Shown here: in pieces, positions 1-7,919 of the stretch | How positions within the stretch are numbered: the stretch's first letter is position 1 | How the letters are laid out: each line of letters begins with the position of its first letter | From: CAVQCT01 sp964520865 | GTDB taxonomy: Bacteria > Zixibacteria > MSB-5A5 > GN15 > FEB-12 | Assembly (NCBI GenBank): GCA_964520865.1 | Contig: CAZFOY010000014.1 | Location: 1-64,000 of the forward strand | DNA length: 64,000 nucleotides | Reading direction: 5' to 3' | Notes under the pieces: generated by a model | The model's input: only the letters and a program-made list of their open reading frames with translations | What the model was told of the DNA's origin: nothing | Database searches by the model: none | Position numbers and translations under genes: made by a program

Positions 1-13
1 AGAACGTATCGTT

Positions 14-985
14 TCACTCCGCCACCGAGCTTGCGGCCATCGCGGCCGCCCCGATAAGCGCCGTGTTGTCGTCGATAATTATCTCGACATGAATCCGTTT
101 TAGCAGGTTATCCATCTTACCGACCCGGACGAACTTCTCCATGAACCTCCCCTGTTCGAGCGCGGTAATGATCTGCGGAGCGATCAAACCGCCCAGGAAG
201 ATGCCACCCATCGTCATCCCCTTAAGGGCGAGATTGGCCGTCTCGGCGGCATAGCAGTCAACCAGCAGATCGAGCGCCTTGACCGCCGTATCGTCTTTGC
301 CGGCCAGGGCCATTTCGATAAGTTTGCCCGGCTTGTCCTTGGCTTTCGCGTACCACGAGGCGCGTACCGCTCCGTTCATCTCGAGCATGAAATCGTAAAT
401 GGTCTGCAAACCGGTCAGACTGATAACGTCTTCTGCTTCTACGTACCCTTTCATGCCGTAAATATACTCCCACAGCTCCGCTTCGAGCTGCGTTCCCGGG
501 GAGAATCCGGCGTGTCCACCTTCGGAAGCGTACGGGATGTAATTCTTGCCGTCATAAAACAGCAGAACTTCGCCAAGACCGGTTCCGGCGGCAATTATGC
601 CGATATTGCCGTCCGCGACCCTCACTCCTTTGTTGAGCGTGAAGAATTTGTCGTCCTTGAGCTGAAACAGCCCGCTGGCAGCTGCGACCAGGTCATTGAC
701 GATCGTAATCTTACGGAAAGAGTATTTCTTGGTGAGGTCCTTGGCGTCGATACTCCACGGCAGGTTGGTCGCCGTGACTTTGTTGCCGATAACCGGACCG
801 GCCACACCGAGACAGGCGAAATCGGCCGGAGCGCCGGTCTTTCGCATGTATAGACTGAAAACGGAGTCGAAATTGGAGAATTCGGAGTTGATGAAAACCT
901 GGTGATCAACCAGCTTCGGCTGTCCCCGATGCACGGTCACAATCGCGAGATCGGTCGTTCTGGCTGTAATATATCCGGCTACCAT
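14..985 (-). CDS. glk: Glucokinase-family protein with degenerate phosphate-1 loop
   Basis: The 323-residue protein is the right length for a Glk-type glucokinase, which phosphorylates glucose with ATP in the cytosol. Seen in the sequence are the family's TNLPW-like sugar segment (about residues 73-77), VNDLVA with the presumed catalytic Asp98, the adenosine-side GTGLG (134-138) and the glucose-binding SEGGHAGF (154-161). The N-terminal phosphate loop, normally DIGGTN or DIGATK(T)N, is replaced in register by Y-I-T-A-R-T-T-D (residues 5-12), so the Asp, Gly and Thr expected to contact the ATP phosphates are missing. It is last in the minus-strand run queG-rpe-tkt-glk, 78 bp after tkt. Family membership is secure; activity is doubtful, and a regulatory or altered-specificity role is possible. 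Confidence 0.8.
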   Translation of the reverse strand: MVAGYITARTTDLAIVTVHRGQPKLVDHQVFINSEFSNFDSVFSLYMRKTGAPADFACLGVAGPVIGNKVTATNLPWSIDAKDLTKKYSFRKITIVNDLVAAASGLFQLKDDKFFTLNKGVRVADGNIGIIAAGTGLGEVLLFYDGKNYIPYASEGGHAGFSPGTQLEAELWEYIYGMKGYVEAEDVISLTGLQTIYDFMLEMNGAVRASWYAKAKDKPGKLIEMALAGKDDTAVKALDLLVDCYAAETANLALKGMTMGGIFLGGLIAPQIITALEQGRFMEKFVRVGKMDNLLKRIHVEIIIDDNTALIGAAAMAASSVAE

Positions 986-1063
986 GGTATTCGCTTAAGT
1001 TTCAGGTCTCTCGACGGGACTTCACCCACAGCTTATACCATCCGAAAGTCGAGTACAAGAATT

Positions 1064-3040
1064 TTATTTTGAGGCGGACAGCTCCCGAATTCTGCCGGCT
1101 ACCGATTCAGGGTCCATTCCGAGAAGCCTGTAAAGCTCGGCCGGTTTTCCCGAGGACCCGTACCGGGTCACTCCGATTCTCGTCAGCCGCGTCTGAATAC
1201 CCCGCTCGAACAGCATTGTGCCCAGCATGGTACCCAGCCCGGTTTTGACATTATGGTCTTCGAGCGTGACGATATCGCGATAGGCGGCCAACGAAGCGAC
1301 ATCATCCGCATGAATATCGCTCCAGTCGGAAATCGATATAACCGATATCTCCAGTCCGGCTGATTTCAACAAATCGTACGTTTTGAGCCCAACCGAGAGC
1401 ATATTTCCGGAGCAGACCAGGGCAATTTCTTTCCCTTTGCGAATCCGTTCCATCCGGCCGTACCGATAAACGTAATCCTCGCCGAAAAACGGCTGACCGT
1501 TCTCGTCAGTCACAATCGGTGTCACGGAACGGCCCATGACAACGGCAAAGTTGCCCGGGGTTGCGAGTACATGCCGGACAATCCGGTCGGTCTGATTGGG
1601 ATCGACCGGGGTAATCACTTTCCAGCCGAAAGTTGAATTGAGCAAAGCGAAGTAATCGATGCACTGATGCGTCATACCGTCTTCGCCGACATCGATCCCG
1701 CAATGCGTGCAGAACAGCTTCAGATTACCGTGATTGATATCGTTGAGCCGGGCCTGATTGTAAGTCTCCACCATTCCGAACATGCCGAAATCCGCCCAGA
1801 CCGAAACCGCGCTCTCGGCCGACAATGATCCGGAACAGGTCGCCGTGCTGTGCTCGGTGATCCCGAACTGGAAGAAATTCTCCGGATATTTCTCGGCGAA
1901 TTCATGTGTCTTCACGGATTTCGCCAGATCACAGTCGAACACTGCCATCGGCAACCGTCCCTCAGGAAGATTAGCATCGGCGACCGATACCAGTGCCTTT
2001 CCGAACGCGGAGCGGCAGTCGATCTTTTTGTCGACCGGGTAACTGATCGGCGATCCAGATTTCACGCTCGGATACCCACTTCGGTGCATCCTGTATCCGG
2101 TCGGCGGTCCCTGCTTACGCATTTCTTTGTACTTGTTCAGATCGTTCGTCAAGCCACCGAGTTGCGCGAGGGCGTCATCGAGTCGGTCTTCTTTGATCGC
2201 CGCGCCGTGGAAGCTCTCGTCGTTCTCCATAAACGAAACTCCCTTACCCATGATGGTCCGGGCGAAAATCATGATCGGAGCAGCTTCGTTATTGGCGGCG
2301 GTGTGAAACGCTTCGTATATCTGGTACAGATCGTGTCCATCGATCTCAATCACCTGCCAGCCGTCCGCCTTCCAGTCATCGACAATATTCTGCGGCATGA
2401 TGTCATGGATCTTTCCGGAGATCTGCAGCCGGTTGTAGTCGATCATAGCTGTCAGTTTGGACAGATTGTACTTTGCGGCAATTCGGCGTGATTCGGAGAT
2501 CTGTCCTTTCTGCTGTTCGCCGTCACCCATAAAGACATAAGTGTGAAAACCCTGTTCGGACAGCCTCGAATAGATCGCTTTGCCGATTCCCGCCGCGAGT
2601 CCCTGTCCAAGATTCCCCGTGCCCCATTCGACCCCGGGGACAGAGCGCTCGACATGCCCTTCGAACGGCGAACCGGCCAGTCGGAACCCGGCGATCGCTT
2701 CGTCGATATCGAAAAACCCGGCCGCTCCAAGAGCACTGTAAGCTCCCGGCGAAGTATGGCCGTGTGAAATGATAATTCGATCCCGATCGTCCCGGCCCGG
2801 ATCCTTCGGATCGACCTTCGCCAGATTATACAGGGTGAGATAGATTTCAATCGAAGACATCGAGCCGCCCGGATGACCCGAGCTGGCCAGTGTCGTCATC
2901 TTTAGGATATCGCCACGCGCGATGCGGGCCATCTCCGTAAGCTTATGATGCCATTCTTCGGAGAGATGTTTTTGGTTGAATCCGCGCCACTCGTCGAATG
3001 CGCGCTCCATCGCTACTTCCCTTTCTGCTTCTTCCAACAT
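1064..3040 (-). CDS. tkt: Transketolase
   Basis: A 658-residue single-chain transketolase, which uses thiamine diphosphate to move two-carbon units between sugar phosphates in the pentose phosphate pathway. The N-terminal half carries SSGHPGGS (about 53-60) and the ThDP motif GDGEQQKGQ (172-180) ending in the Asn of DYNRLQ (near 203). The C-terminal pyrimidine-binding half carries FGITEH with the conserved Glu that activates ThDP. The ATG at 3040 is used here; an ATG ten codons later (3010) has a better GGGA Shine-Dalgarno and could be the true start. It lies 59 bp after rpe and before glk, consistent with a sugar-phosphate operon. The paralogous alternative, 1-deoxyxylulose-5-phosphate synthase, is less likely from the motif wording. 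Confidence 0.93.
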   Translation of the reverse strand: MLEEAEREVAMERAFDEWRGFNQKHLSEEWHHKLTEMARIARGDILKMTTLASSGHPGGSMSSIEIYLTLYNLAKVDPKDPGRDDRDRIIISHGHTSPGAYSALGAAGFFDIDEAIAGFRLAGSPFEGHVERSVPGVEWGTGNLGQGLAAGIGKAIYSRLSEQGFHTYVFMGDGEQQKGQISESRRIAAKYNLSKLTAMIDYNRLQISGKIHDIMPQNIVDDWKADGWQVIEIDGHDLYQIYEAFHTAANNEAAPIMIFARTIMGKGVSFMENDESFHGAAIKEDRLDDALAQLGGLTNDLNKYKEMRKQGPPTGYRMHRSGYPSVKSGSPISYPVDKKIDCRSAFGKALVSVADANLPEGRLPMAVFDCDLAKSVKTHEFAEKYPENFFQFGITEHSTATCSGSLSAESAVSVWADFGMFGMVETYNQARLNDINHGNLKLFCTHCGIDVGEDGMTHQCIDYFALLNSTFGWKVITPVDPNQTDRIVRHVLATPGNFAVVMGRSVTPIVTDENGQPFFGEDYVYRYGRMERIRKGKEIALVCSGNMLSVGLKTYDLLKSAGLEISVISISDWSDIHADDVASLAAYRDIVTLEDHNVKTGLGTMLGTMLFERGIQTRLTRIGVTRYGSSGKPAELYRLLGMDPESVAGRIRELSASK

Positions 3041-3099
3041 AGCCGTGCGTCTTCCCTACTGCGTTATGAATGATCTTTTCTCTGTCTTCCTTTAGATAT

Positions 3100-3747
3100 C
3101 TATAAAGAGTGCACCAATCTGACCAACCCCGGACGGTCATCACTCTTATAGAACGCCGAACCCATCACGAGCGTATGCGCACCCGCCTCGACCACCTCTG
3201 CCGCATTGTCGGCATCGACTCCGCCGTCGACTAATATTTGTGTCTCGAGATGGTGCTCGTCGATAAACTTCCTCGCCTGGCGGATCGTGTCGAGGGCCGA
3301 AGGGATAAACTTCTGTCCGCCGAATCCGGGGAAAACCGACATGACGAGCAGATGGTCGAAATGCTCAAGATACGGCTCGACCTGCTCGAATTTTGCGTCC
3401 GGGTTGAGCGATATACCCGGCTCGACCCCGAGCTCTCTCAAATCGCGCGCCAGCGTCCTCGGATCGGGATGGATCTCGATATGAAAGGTGATCGCATCCG
3501 CCCCCGCCTTCTGAAACGCTTCGAAATACTTCTCCGGTTCTGAAAGCATCAGGTGAACATCGAGAAAGGCGTCGGTTAACTTGTTGATGGTTTTGACGAT
3601 TCCGGGACCGAACGAGATATTCGGGACGAAGTGTCCGTCCATGATATCCAGATGGAGGATATCTGCGCCGGCTCTGACTGTATCAGCGATTTCGTCGGCC
3701 AAATGGGCGAAATCGGCGCCCAGGACCGAGGGGGCGATTTTTGCCAT
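3100..3747 (-). CDS. rpe: Ribulose-phosphate 3-epimerase
   Basis: A 215-residue TIM-barrel enzyme that interconverts ribulose 5-phosphate and xylulose 5-phosphate. The N-terminal APSVLGADF, the metal-binding HLDIMDGHFVPN (about 33-44), the HLMLSEPE segment and the late VDGGV motif are all present, as is the phosphate-binding end GSAFYK. Length is normal for the family. It sits directly upstream of tkt on the same strand (59 bp), which places two consecutive pentose phosphate enzymes under common transcription. Confidence 0.95.
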   Translation of the reverse strand: MAKIAPSVLGADFAHLADEIADTVRAGADILHLDIMDGHFVPNISFGPGIVKTINKLTDAFLDVHLMLSEPEKYFEAFQKAGADAITFHIEIHPDPRTLARDLRELGVEPGISLNPDAKFEQVEPYLEHFDHLLVMSVFPGFGGQKFIPSALDTIRQARKFIDEHHLETQILVDGGVDADNAAEVVEAGAHTLVMGSAFYKSDDRPGLVRLVHSL

Positions 3748-3807
3748 GTGCCGAATGTATGTTCTTTCCCCCCGCTTGGCAACCGATTATAGCGAAAAGA
3801 TACCGCG

Positions 3808-4782
3808 TTACGCCTCGCCCGTAGATGCTTGCTTCTCATTCTCGAGAATTATCTCTGCGTTCCGCTTCAGCCCCTCAAGTTTCGGGCGAGTCAGCGGAGT
3901 CCCGGCGGTCAGCTTCAGGAATTCCTCACGCGTCTCCATGGCAAGAACTCTCTTCACGTCGACAAACTCCCCAACCCCCTTCTTCGAATCGAACTCCTGG
4001 TGAGTCGTCTCTTTCTGCCTCCCTAAATTGTGTGGACAAACATCCTGGCAGATATCGCAGCCAAAAATCAAACTCCCCATCTTGCCGCAAAGGTCGTCCG
4101 AGATCGAAGACGGCCGCTCGATCGTCAAATAGGAAATACACTTCCCGGCATCGACAACCCGGGGATGAATGATCGCACCGGTCGGGCAGGAATCGATACA
4201 CCTTCGGCAGGTCGAGCACTTCCCGTGTTCGAATCCGCTCGGCTTGTCCCGCTCCAGATCGAGCGTCGTGACTATTTCGGAGAGAAAGATCCACGACCCG
4301 AACTCTTTGTTGATAAGCAGCGTGTTCTTTCCGATATACCCGATCCCCGCCTTCATCGCGTACGCCCGCTCCAGAAACGGACCGTAGTCGACCCACCATT
4401 TGAACTTCTCGCCGTGATTCGGCCCGAGCCGTTCCTCGATCTTGTGGATAAGATGCTCCGTCTTCCGGCGAATGACTTTGTGATAGTCCTTCCCCCGGGC
4501 GTATTTTGACACCCTGCCCTGGCCCTTCGGAATCTCCGGGCTGTCCGGTTGATAATAGTTCAGCCCGAGCATAATCACCGACTTGATTCCGGGCATGAGC
4601 AGCGAAGGATCGGTCCGCCGCTCCTTGTTCCGCCTTATCCACGCCATCTCAGCGTCGAGATTATGCTCCAGCCACTTCTCGAAATACGCTCTGGCTTCGG
4701 GAATAATCTCCGGACCGGTTATCCCGCAAAGATCGAATCCGGCCTGCTGCGCGAACCGCTTGATATCGGAAGATGTTACCAT
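3808..4782 (-). CDS. queG: tRNA epoxyqueuosine reductase
   Basis: QueG reduces epoxyqueuosine to queuosine in tRNA using cobalamin and two [4Fe-4S] clusters. The protein shows the family N-terminus (FDLCGITGPE), the central DYGPFLERAYA segment, and two ferredoxin-type Cys clusters, CSTCRRCIDSCPTGA and CDICQDVCPHN. The open frame extends upstream to 4968, but the extra 62 residues are AT-rich and unlike the family, so the ATG at 4782 (MVTSSD) was chosen, giving 324 residues plus stop; an adjacent ATG at 4785 is equivalent. A TATACT-like -10 lies about 10 bp upstream but lacks a clear -35. It is probably the first gene of the queG-rpe-tkt-glk run. Confidence 0.92.
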   Translation of the reverse strand: MVTSSDIKRFAQQAGFDLCGITGPEIIPEARAYFEKWLEHNLDAEMAWIRRNKERRTDPSLLMPGIKSVIMLGLNYYQPDSPEIPKGQGRVSKYARGKDYHKVIRRKTEHLIHKIEERLGPNHGEKFKWWVDYGPFLERAYAMKAGIGYIGKNTLLINKEFGSWIFLSEIVTTLDLERDKPSGFEHGKCSTCRRCIDSCPTGAIIHPRVVDAGKCISYLTIERPSSISDDLCGKMGSLIFGCDICQDVCPHNLGRQKETTHQEFDSKKGVGEFVDVKRVLAMETREEFLKLTAGTPLTRPKLEGLKRNAEIILENEKQASTGEA

Positions 4783-5132
4783 CATCGCTGAAGTATACCA
4801 CATCTTTGGCAGTTTGCGAATTGAAAATACCATACCAAAAAGTAGTCTTTTAATCGCCTTAATTGCCCACTTTTTTGATACTTTTCCCTTTATTTCCCCT
4901 CGGTATTCTTGTATAATTACCGAATAGAATTGACAAACAGCACTAATTAAGTTAGCTTTTAAGTGCAAACCGTTAGAGACGTTGAGGTCGTCAGTATGAC
5001 GTTTTTTTTACAACAGATTTGTGAAAGATTTCTCAAGCAGTCTTCGTTTGCTCAATCCGGTGATTTCTCCGGAATTCACGTCGAGACCGAACATCCCGTG
5101 ACAAAATACCTGATTGACGGAAAGGAGCTCGC
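4783..5132. promoter_or_regulatory. Divergent intergenic region upstream of queG and the redox operon
   Basis: This 350-bp AT-rich stretch separates queG (-) from the plus-strand redox operon. On the plus strand a consensus -35 TTGACA lies at 4930-4935 with a weak -10 TAGCTT 17 bp downstream (4953-4958). A second candidate -10, TATAAT at 4912-4917, sits inside an inverted repeat CGGTA-N12-TACCG (4901-4922). On the minus strand TATACT lies just before queG. Which plus-strand promoter is used cannot be decided by eye. The 3' part (4996-5136) holds the small ORF listed next. Confidence 0.45.
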
Positions 5133-5136
5133 ATGA
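4996..5136 (+). CDS. Possible 46-residue leader or small protein upstream of the redox operon
   Basis: An ATG at 4996 is preceded by GAGG (4984-4987) at normal spacing and opens a 46-codon frame whose TGA stop overlaps the ATG of the next gene in the classic ATGA arrangement; the Shine-Dalgarno of that gene lies inside it. An in-frame GTG at 4963 would extend it by 11 codons. The protein begins MTFFLQQICERF and ends YLIDGKELA; I recognise no family. The coupling geometry is the main evidence and could be coincidence. Confidence 0.3.
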   Translation: MTFFLQQICERFLKQSSFAQSGDFSGIHVETEHPVTKYLIDGKELA

Positions 5137-5630
5137 GCGCAGGGACATATCTTCTTGTCAAATTCAACGACCGGGAGAAGCTGATCCCGGCCATTCAGTC
5201 GCTCGGCGATACTTCCGGAATCAGCCGGTGGAACGCGATCGACGGCGATTATAATCTGGTTCTCAAGCTGAACAACCACAAGGAGCCGGTAATCGACCGG
5301 GTGCGCCGACTCGACGGCTTCTCGGGAGTCCTTTCGTGCGACCTCGTCGCGGACAACGAACCTGAAGACTCGCTGCTTCAGCCGGATTTCGCGTACAGCT
5401 ATGTTTTCATCGAGACTGAAAAAGAAAAGAAACAATTCGTGGAGGATGCCCTGGCCGGTATCGAAGCTGTAGCGTTCTGCTCTCCGGCCTCAGGAGGAGC
5501 GGACTTTGTTGCCCTGGTTAGAGGGCAGAATTTCGACACAATCGACCGCGTGGTAAACAACCAGATGCGGGTGATCGACGGTGTCGTGAGGCTGAAACAG
5601 GACCGGGTAATTCATCTGGACAGGGTATAG
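5133..5630 (+). CDS. Tandem RAM (Lrp/AsnC ligand-binding-like) domain protein
   Basis: The 165-residue protein looks like two consecutive copies of the alpha/beta RAM fold found as the effector-binding half of Lrp/AsnC regulators: one at about residues 3-78 (YLLVKF ... VLSCDLV) and one at 88-163 (YVFIET ... VIHLDRV). No helix-turn-helix precedes them, so it should not bind DNA by itself. It lies 10 bp before the NuoE-like gene and is probably its first operon partner. A likely role is sensing a small molecule or adjusting the complex, but that is inference. Start: ATG with GGAAAGGAG upstream. Confidence 0.7.
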   Translation: MSAGTYLLVKFNDREKLIPAIQSLGDTSGISRWNAIDGDYNLVLKLNNHKEPVIDRVRRLDGFSGVLSCDLVADNEPEDSLLQPDFAYSYVFIETEKEKKQFVEDALAGIEAVAFCSPASGGADFVALVRGQNFDTIDRVVNNQMRVIDGVVRLKQDRVIHLDRV

Positions 5631-5640
5631 GAGCTGATCA

Positions 5641-6144
5641 ATGGCTGAAAATACAACCGACAATTTCAAACCGTTCAACGTCGACCTGTGGAAGTACGAC
5701 GGTCACGCCGGGGCGCTTATCCCCCTGCTGCAGTCGGCCCAGGATACCTACGGATACATCTCCGAGAAAGCAATCGACTACATTTCTCACGTGACCGGGA
5801 TTCCGGCGGCAGACATCTACGGCGTGGTGACGTTCTACGCTCAGTTTCGCACCAAGCCGCTCGGCAAGTTCGTCATCAAGGTCTGCAACGGCACCGCCTG
5901 CCATGTGAACGGCGCCCGGACGATCACGGATACTATCAACGATGAACTCGCGATCGATTATGACGAGACCAGCGATGACGGCAACTTCTCGTTGCTGTCA
6001 GTAGCGTGCATAGGATGCTGCTCGCTGGCTCCGGTTATCGTGATAAACAATGAAACGTACGGCCGGCTCAATCCCGCCAAGCTGCGGAAGATACTCCGTA
6101 CCTACAAACATAAAGCCAAGCAGGCTCAGAAGACGGAGGATTGA
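5641..6144 (+). CDS. NuoE/HndA-type [2Fe-2S] subunit of a soluble NADH-linked complex
   Basis: A 167-residue thioredoxin-like [2Fe-2S] protein of the 24-kDa complex I / HydC family, which passes electrons between the flavin subunit and partner clusters. The four expected ligands are visible as C82-X4-C87 and C123-X3-C127; C126 is an extra Cys beside the last ligand. The N-terminal helical part (LIPLLQSAQDTYGYI) and the GVVTFYAQF segment are typical. It is followed after 9 bp by the NuoF-like gene. No membrane complex I subunits accompany it, so it belongs to a soluble complex such as an NAD-linked hydrogenase, formate dehydrogenase or transhydrogenase. Confidence 0.9.
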   Translation: MAENTTDNFKPFNVDLWKYDGHAGALIPLLQSAQDTYGYISEKAIDYISHVTGIPAADIYGVVTFYAQFRTKPLGKFVIKVCNGTACHVNGARTITDTINDELAIDYDETSDDGNFSLLSVACIGCCSLAPVIVINNETYGRLNPAKLRKILRTYKHKAKQAQKTED

Positions 6145-6153
6145 GGATAGCAT

Positions 6154-7911
6154 ATGAAAACGGTGAAAGTAGGACTGGGAACCTGCGGCATTTCAGCCGG
6201 CGGCGAACGCGTCTACAAGGCGTTCCAGGACGAGCTGACCGCCAATCCGGGTTCATTTACACTTAAGGAAACCGGCTGTATCGGCATGTGCTATCGCGAG
6301 GTCCTCGTCGAGGTCAGCAACGGCACAGGGTCCGGACATATGTACGGCGAAGTTACGCCGGACCGGGTCGGACGGATCGTTCAGGAAGATATCCTGCAAG
6401 GGACGTCGATCGACGAATGGCTCGTCTCGGGCGCCGACCGCGAAGTCGGCTTCTTTGATCGACAGCAGCGAATCGTACTCCGTAACTGCGGTGTGATCGA
6501 TCCGGGTTCGATCGAAGAGTACATCGCGCGCGGCGGATACGAAGGCGCGAAAAAAGCACTCACGACGATGACCGCCGAAACGATCATTGAAGAGATCGTA
6601 AAGTCAGGTCTTCGCGGCCGTGGAGGCGGCGGCTTCCCTACCGGTACAAAATGGAAATTCACCCGCAACGCCCCGGGCACCAAAAAATATATCATCTGCA
6701 ACGCCGACGAAGGCGATCCGGGTGCGTTCATGGATCGTTCGGTGCTCGAAGGGGATCCTAACGCAATAATCGAGGGAATGATCATCGCCGGGTTCGCTAT
6801 CGGTGCTGACGAAGCTTATATCTATTGCCGCGCCGAATATCCGAAAGCAATTGCGCGGCTCCGCCAGGCGATCGCCCAAGCGAAGAAGAAGAACTTCCTC
6901 GGCGAGAAAGTCTTCGGTACCGATTTCAACTTCATGGTCAAGATCAAGGAAGGCGCCGGAGCTTTCGTTTGTGGCGAAGAAACCGCGCTGATCGCGTCGA
7001 TCGAAGGTAAGCGCGGGATGCCCCGCTTCCGTCCCCCCTTCCCGGCCATTTCCGGCCTCTGGGGAAAGCCGACCAATATCAACAACGTCGAGACCTACGC
7101 CAATGTACCGTGGATTATCCTGAACGGTGGCGATGCGTACGCCGCCTACGGTACCTCGGACAGCAAAGGCACCAAAGTGTTCGCAATGGCCGGCAAGGTG
7201 AAGCGGACCGGGTTGGTCGAAGTACCGATGGGAATGACGATCAACCAGATCATTTTCGACGTCTGCGACGGCATTATCGACGACAAGAAATTCAAAGCGG
7301 TTCAGATGGGCGGACCATCGGGCGGATGCATTCCGGCTTCGATGTGCGACACCCAGATAGACTATCAGCAGATCACCCAGACCGGCGCGATCATGGGATC
7401 GGGCGGATTGGTGGTGATGGACGAAACGACCTGTATGGTCGATGTCGCCAAGTTCTTCCTGACGTTCACCCAGGCGGAATCCTGCGGCAAGTGTACCTTC
7501 TGCCGGATCGGCACCAAGCGGATGCTTGAGATTCTCGAGCGGATCACCGCCGGCGAAGGCACGATGGAAGATCTGGACAATCTGTCAGAGTTGAGCGGCC
7601 AGATTAAGGCGGCCTCGCTCTGCGGACTCGGTCAGACGGCACCCAACCCGGTGCTGACCACCCTGAAATACTTCCGCGAAGAATACGAGGCTCATATCAA
7701 AGAGAAGCGGTGCCCGGCTCACGTCTGCACTCCGCTTCTCACCTATACGATAAATGACAACTGCACCGGATGCACCGTCTGCGCGGTAGCCTGTCCGACC
7801 GAAGCTATCTCCGGTCCGAAGAAGGAACTCCATGTGGTCGATCAGGAGAAGTGCATCAAGTGCGGCAAATGTTTCACCGTCTGCCGGTTCGACGCCGTGG
7901 TGAAGGATTGA
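6154..7911 (+). CDS. NuoF/HydB/HndC-type NADH:FMN subunit with added ferredoxin domains
   Basis: At 585 residues this is the long, HydB/HndC form. Order of parts: an N-terminal thioredoxin-like [2Fe-2S] domain (Cys near residues 10, 43 and 47), the NADH/FMN-binding core with GRGGGGFPTGTKW (about 153-165), the SLBB region, the NuoF [4Fe-4S] site ESCGKCTFC (about 441-449), and a C-terminal pair of ferredoxin clusters, CTGCTVCAVACPT (near 537) and CIKCGKCFTVC (near 567). It should oxidise or reduce NAD(H) and pass electrons along the cluster chain. Such subunits occur in electron-bifurcating hydrogenases and formate dehydrogenases. It is spaced 9 and 8 bp from its neighbours, indicating a tight operon. 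Confidence 0.92.
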   Translation: MKTVKVGLGTCGISAGGERVYKAFQDELTANPGSFTLKETGCIGMCYREVLVEVSNGTGSGHMYGEVTPDRVGRIVQEDILQGTSIDEWLVSGADREVGFFDRQQRIVLRNCGVIDPGSIEEYIARGGYEGAKKALTTMTAETIIEEIVKSGLRGRGGGGFPTGTKWKFTRNAPGTKKYIICNADEGDPGAFMDRSVLEGDPNAIIEGMIIAGFAIGADEAYIYCRAEYPKAIARLRQAIAQAKKKNFLGEKVFGTDFNFMVKIKEGAGAFVCGEETALIASIEGKRGMPRFRPPFPAISGLWGKPTNINNVETYANVPWIILNGGDAYAAYGTSDSKGTKVFAMAGKVKRTGLVEVPMGMTINQIIFDVCDGIIDDKKFKAVQMGGPSGGCIPASMCDTQIDYQQITQTGAIMGSGGLVVMDETTCMVDVAKFFLTFTQAESCGKCTFCRIGTKRMLEILERITAGEGTMEDLDNLSELSGQIKAASLCGLGQTAPNPVLTTLKYFREEYEAHIKEKRCPAHVCTPLLTYTINDNCTGCTVCAVACPTEAISGPKKELHVVDQEKCIKCGKCFTVCRFDAVVKD

Positions 7912-7919
7912 GGTGAAAA

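Noticed and set aside
4786..4968. 62-residue N-terminal extension of QueG
   Set aside because: AT-rich and unlike the family N-terminus; a standard start exists at 4782. The same reasoning removed extensions of pyrC, the WecA-like gene, the DPM1-like gene, the Xaa-Pro peptidase and the GtrB-like gene.
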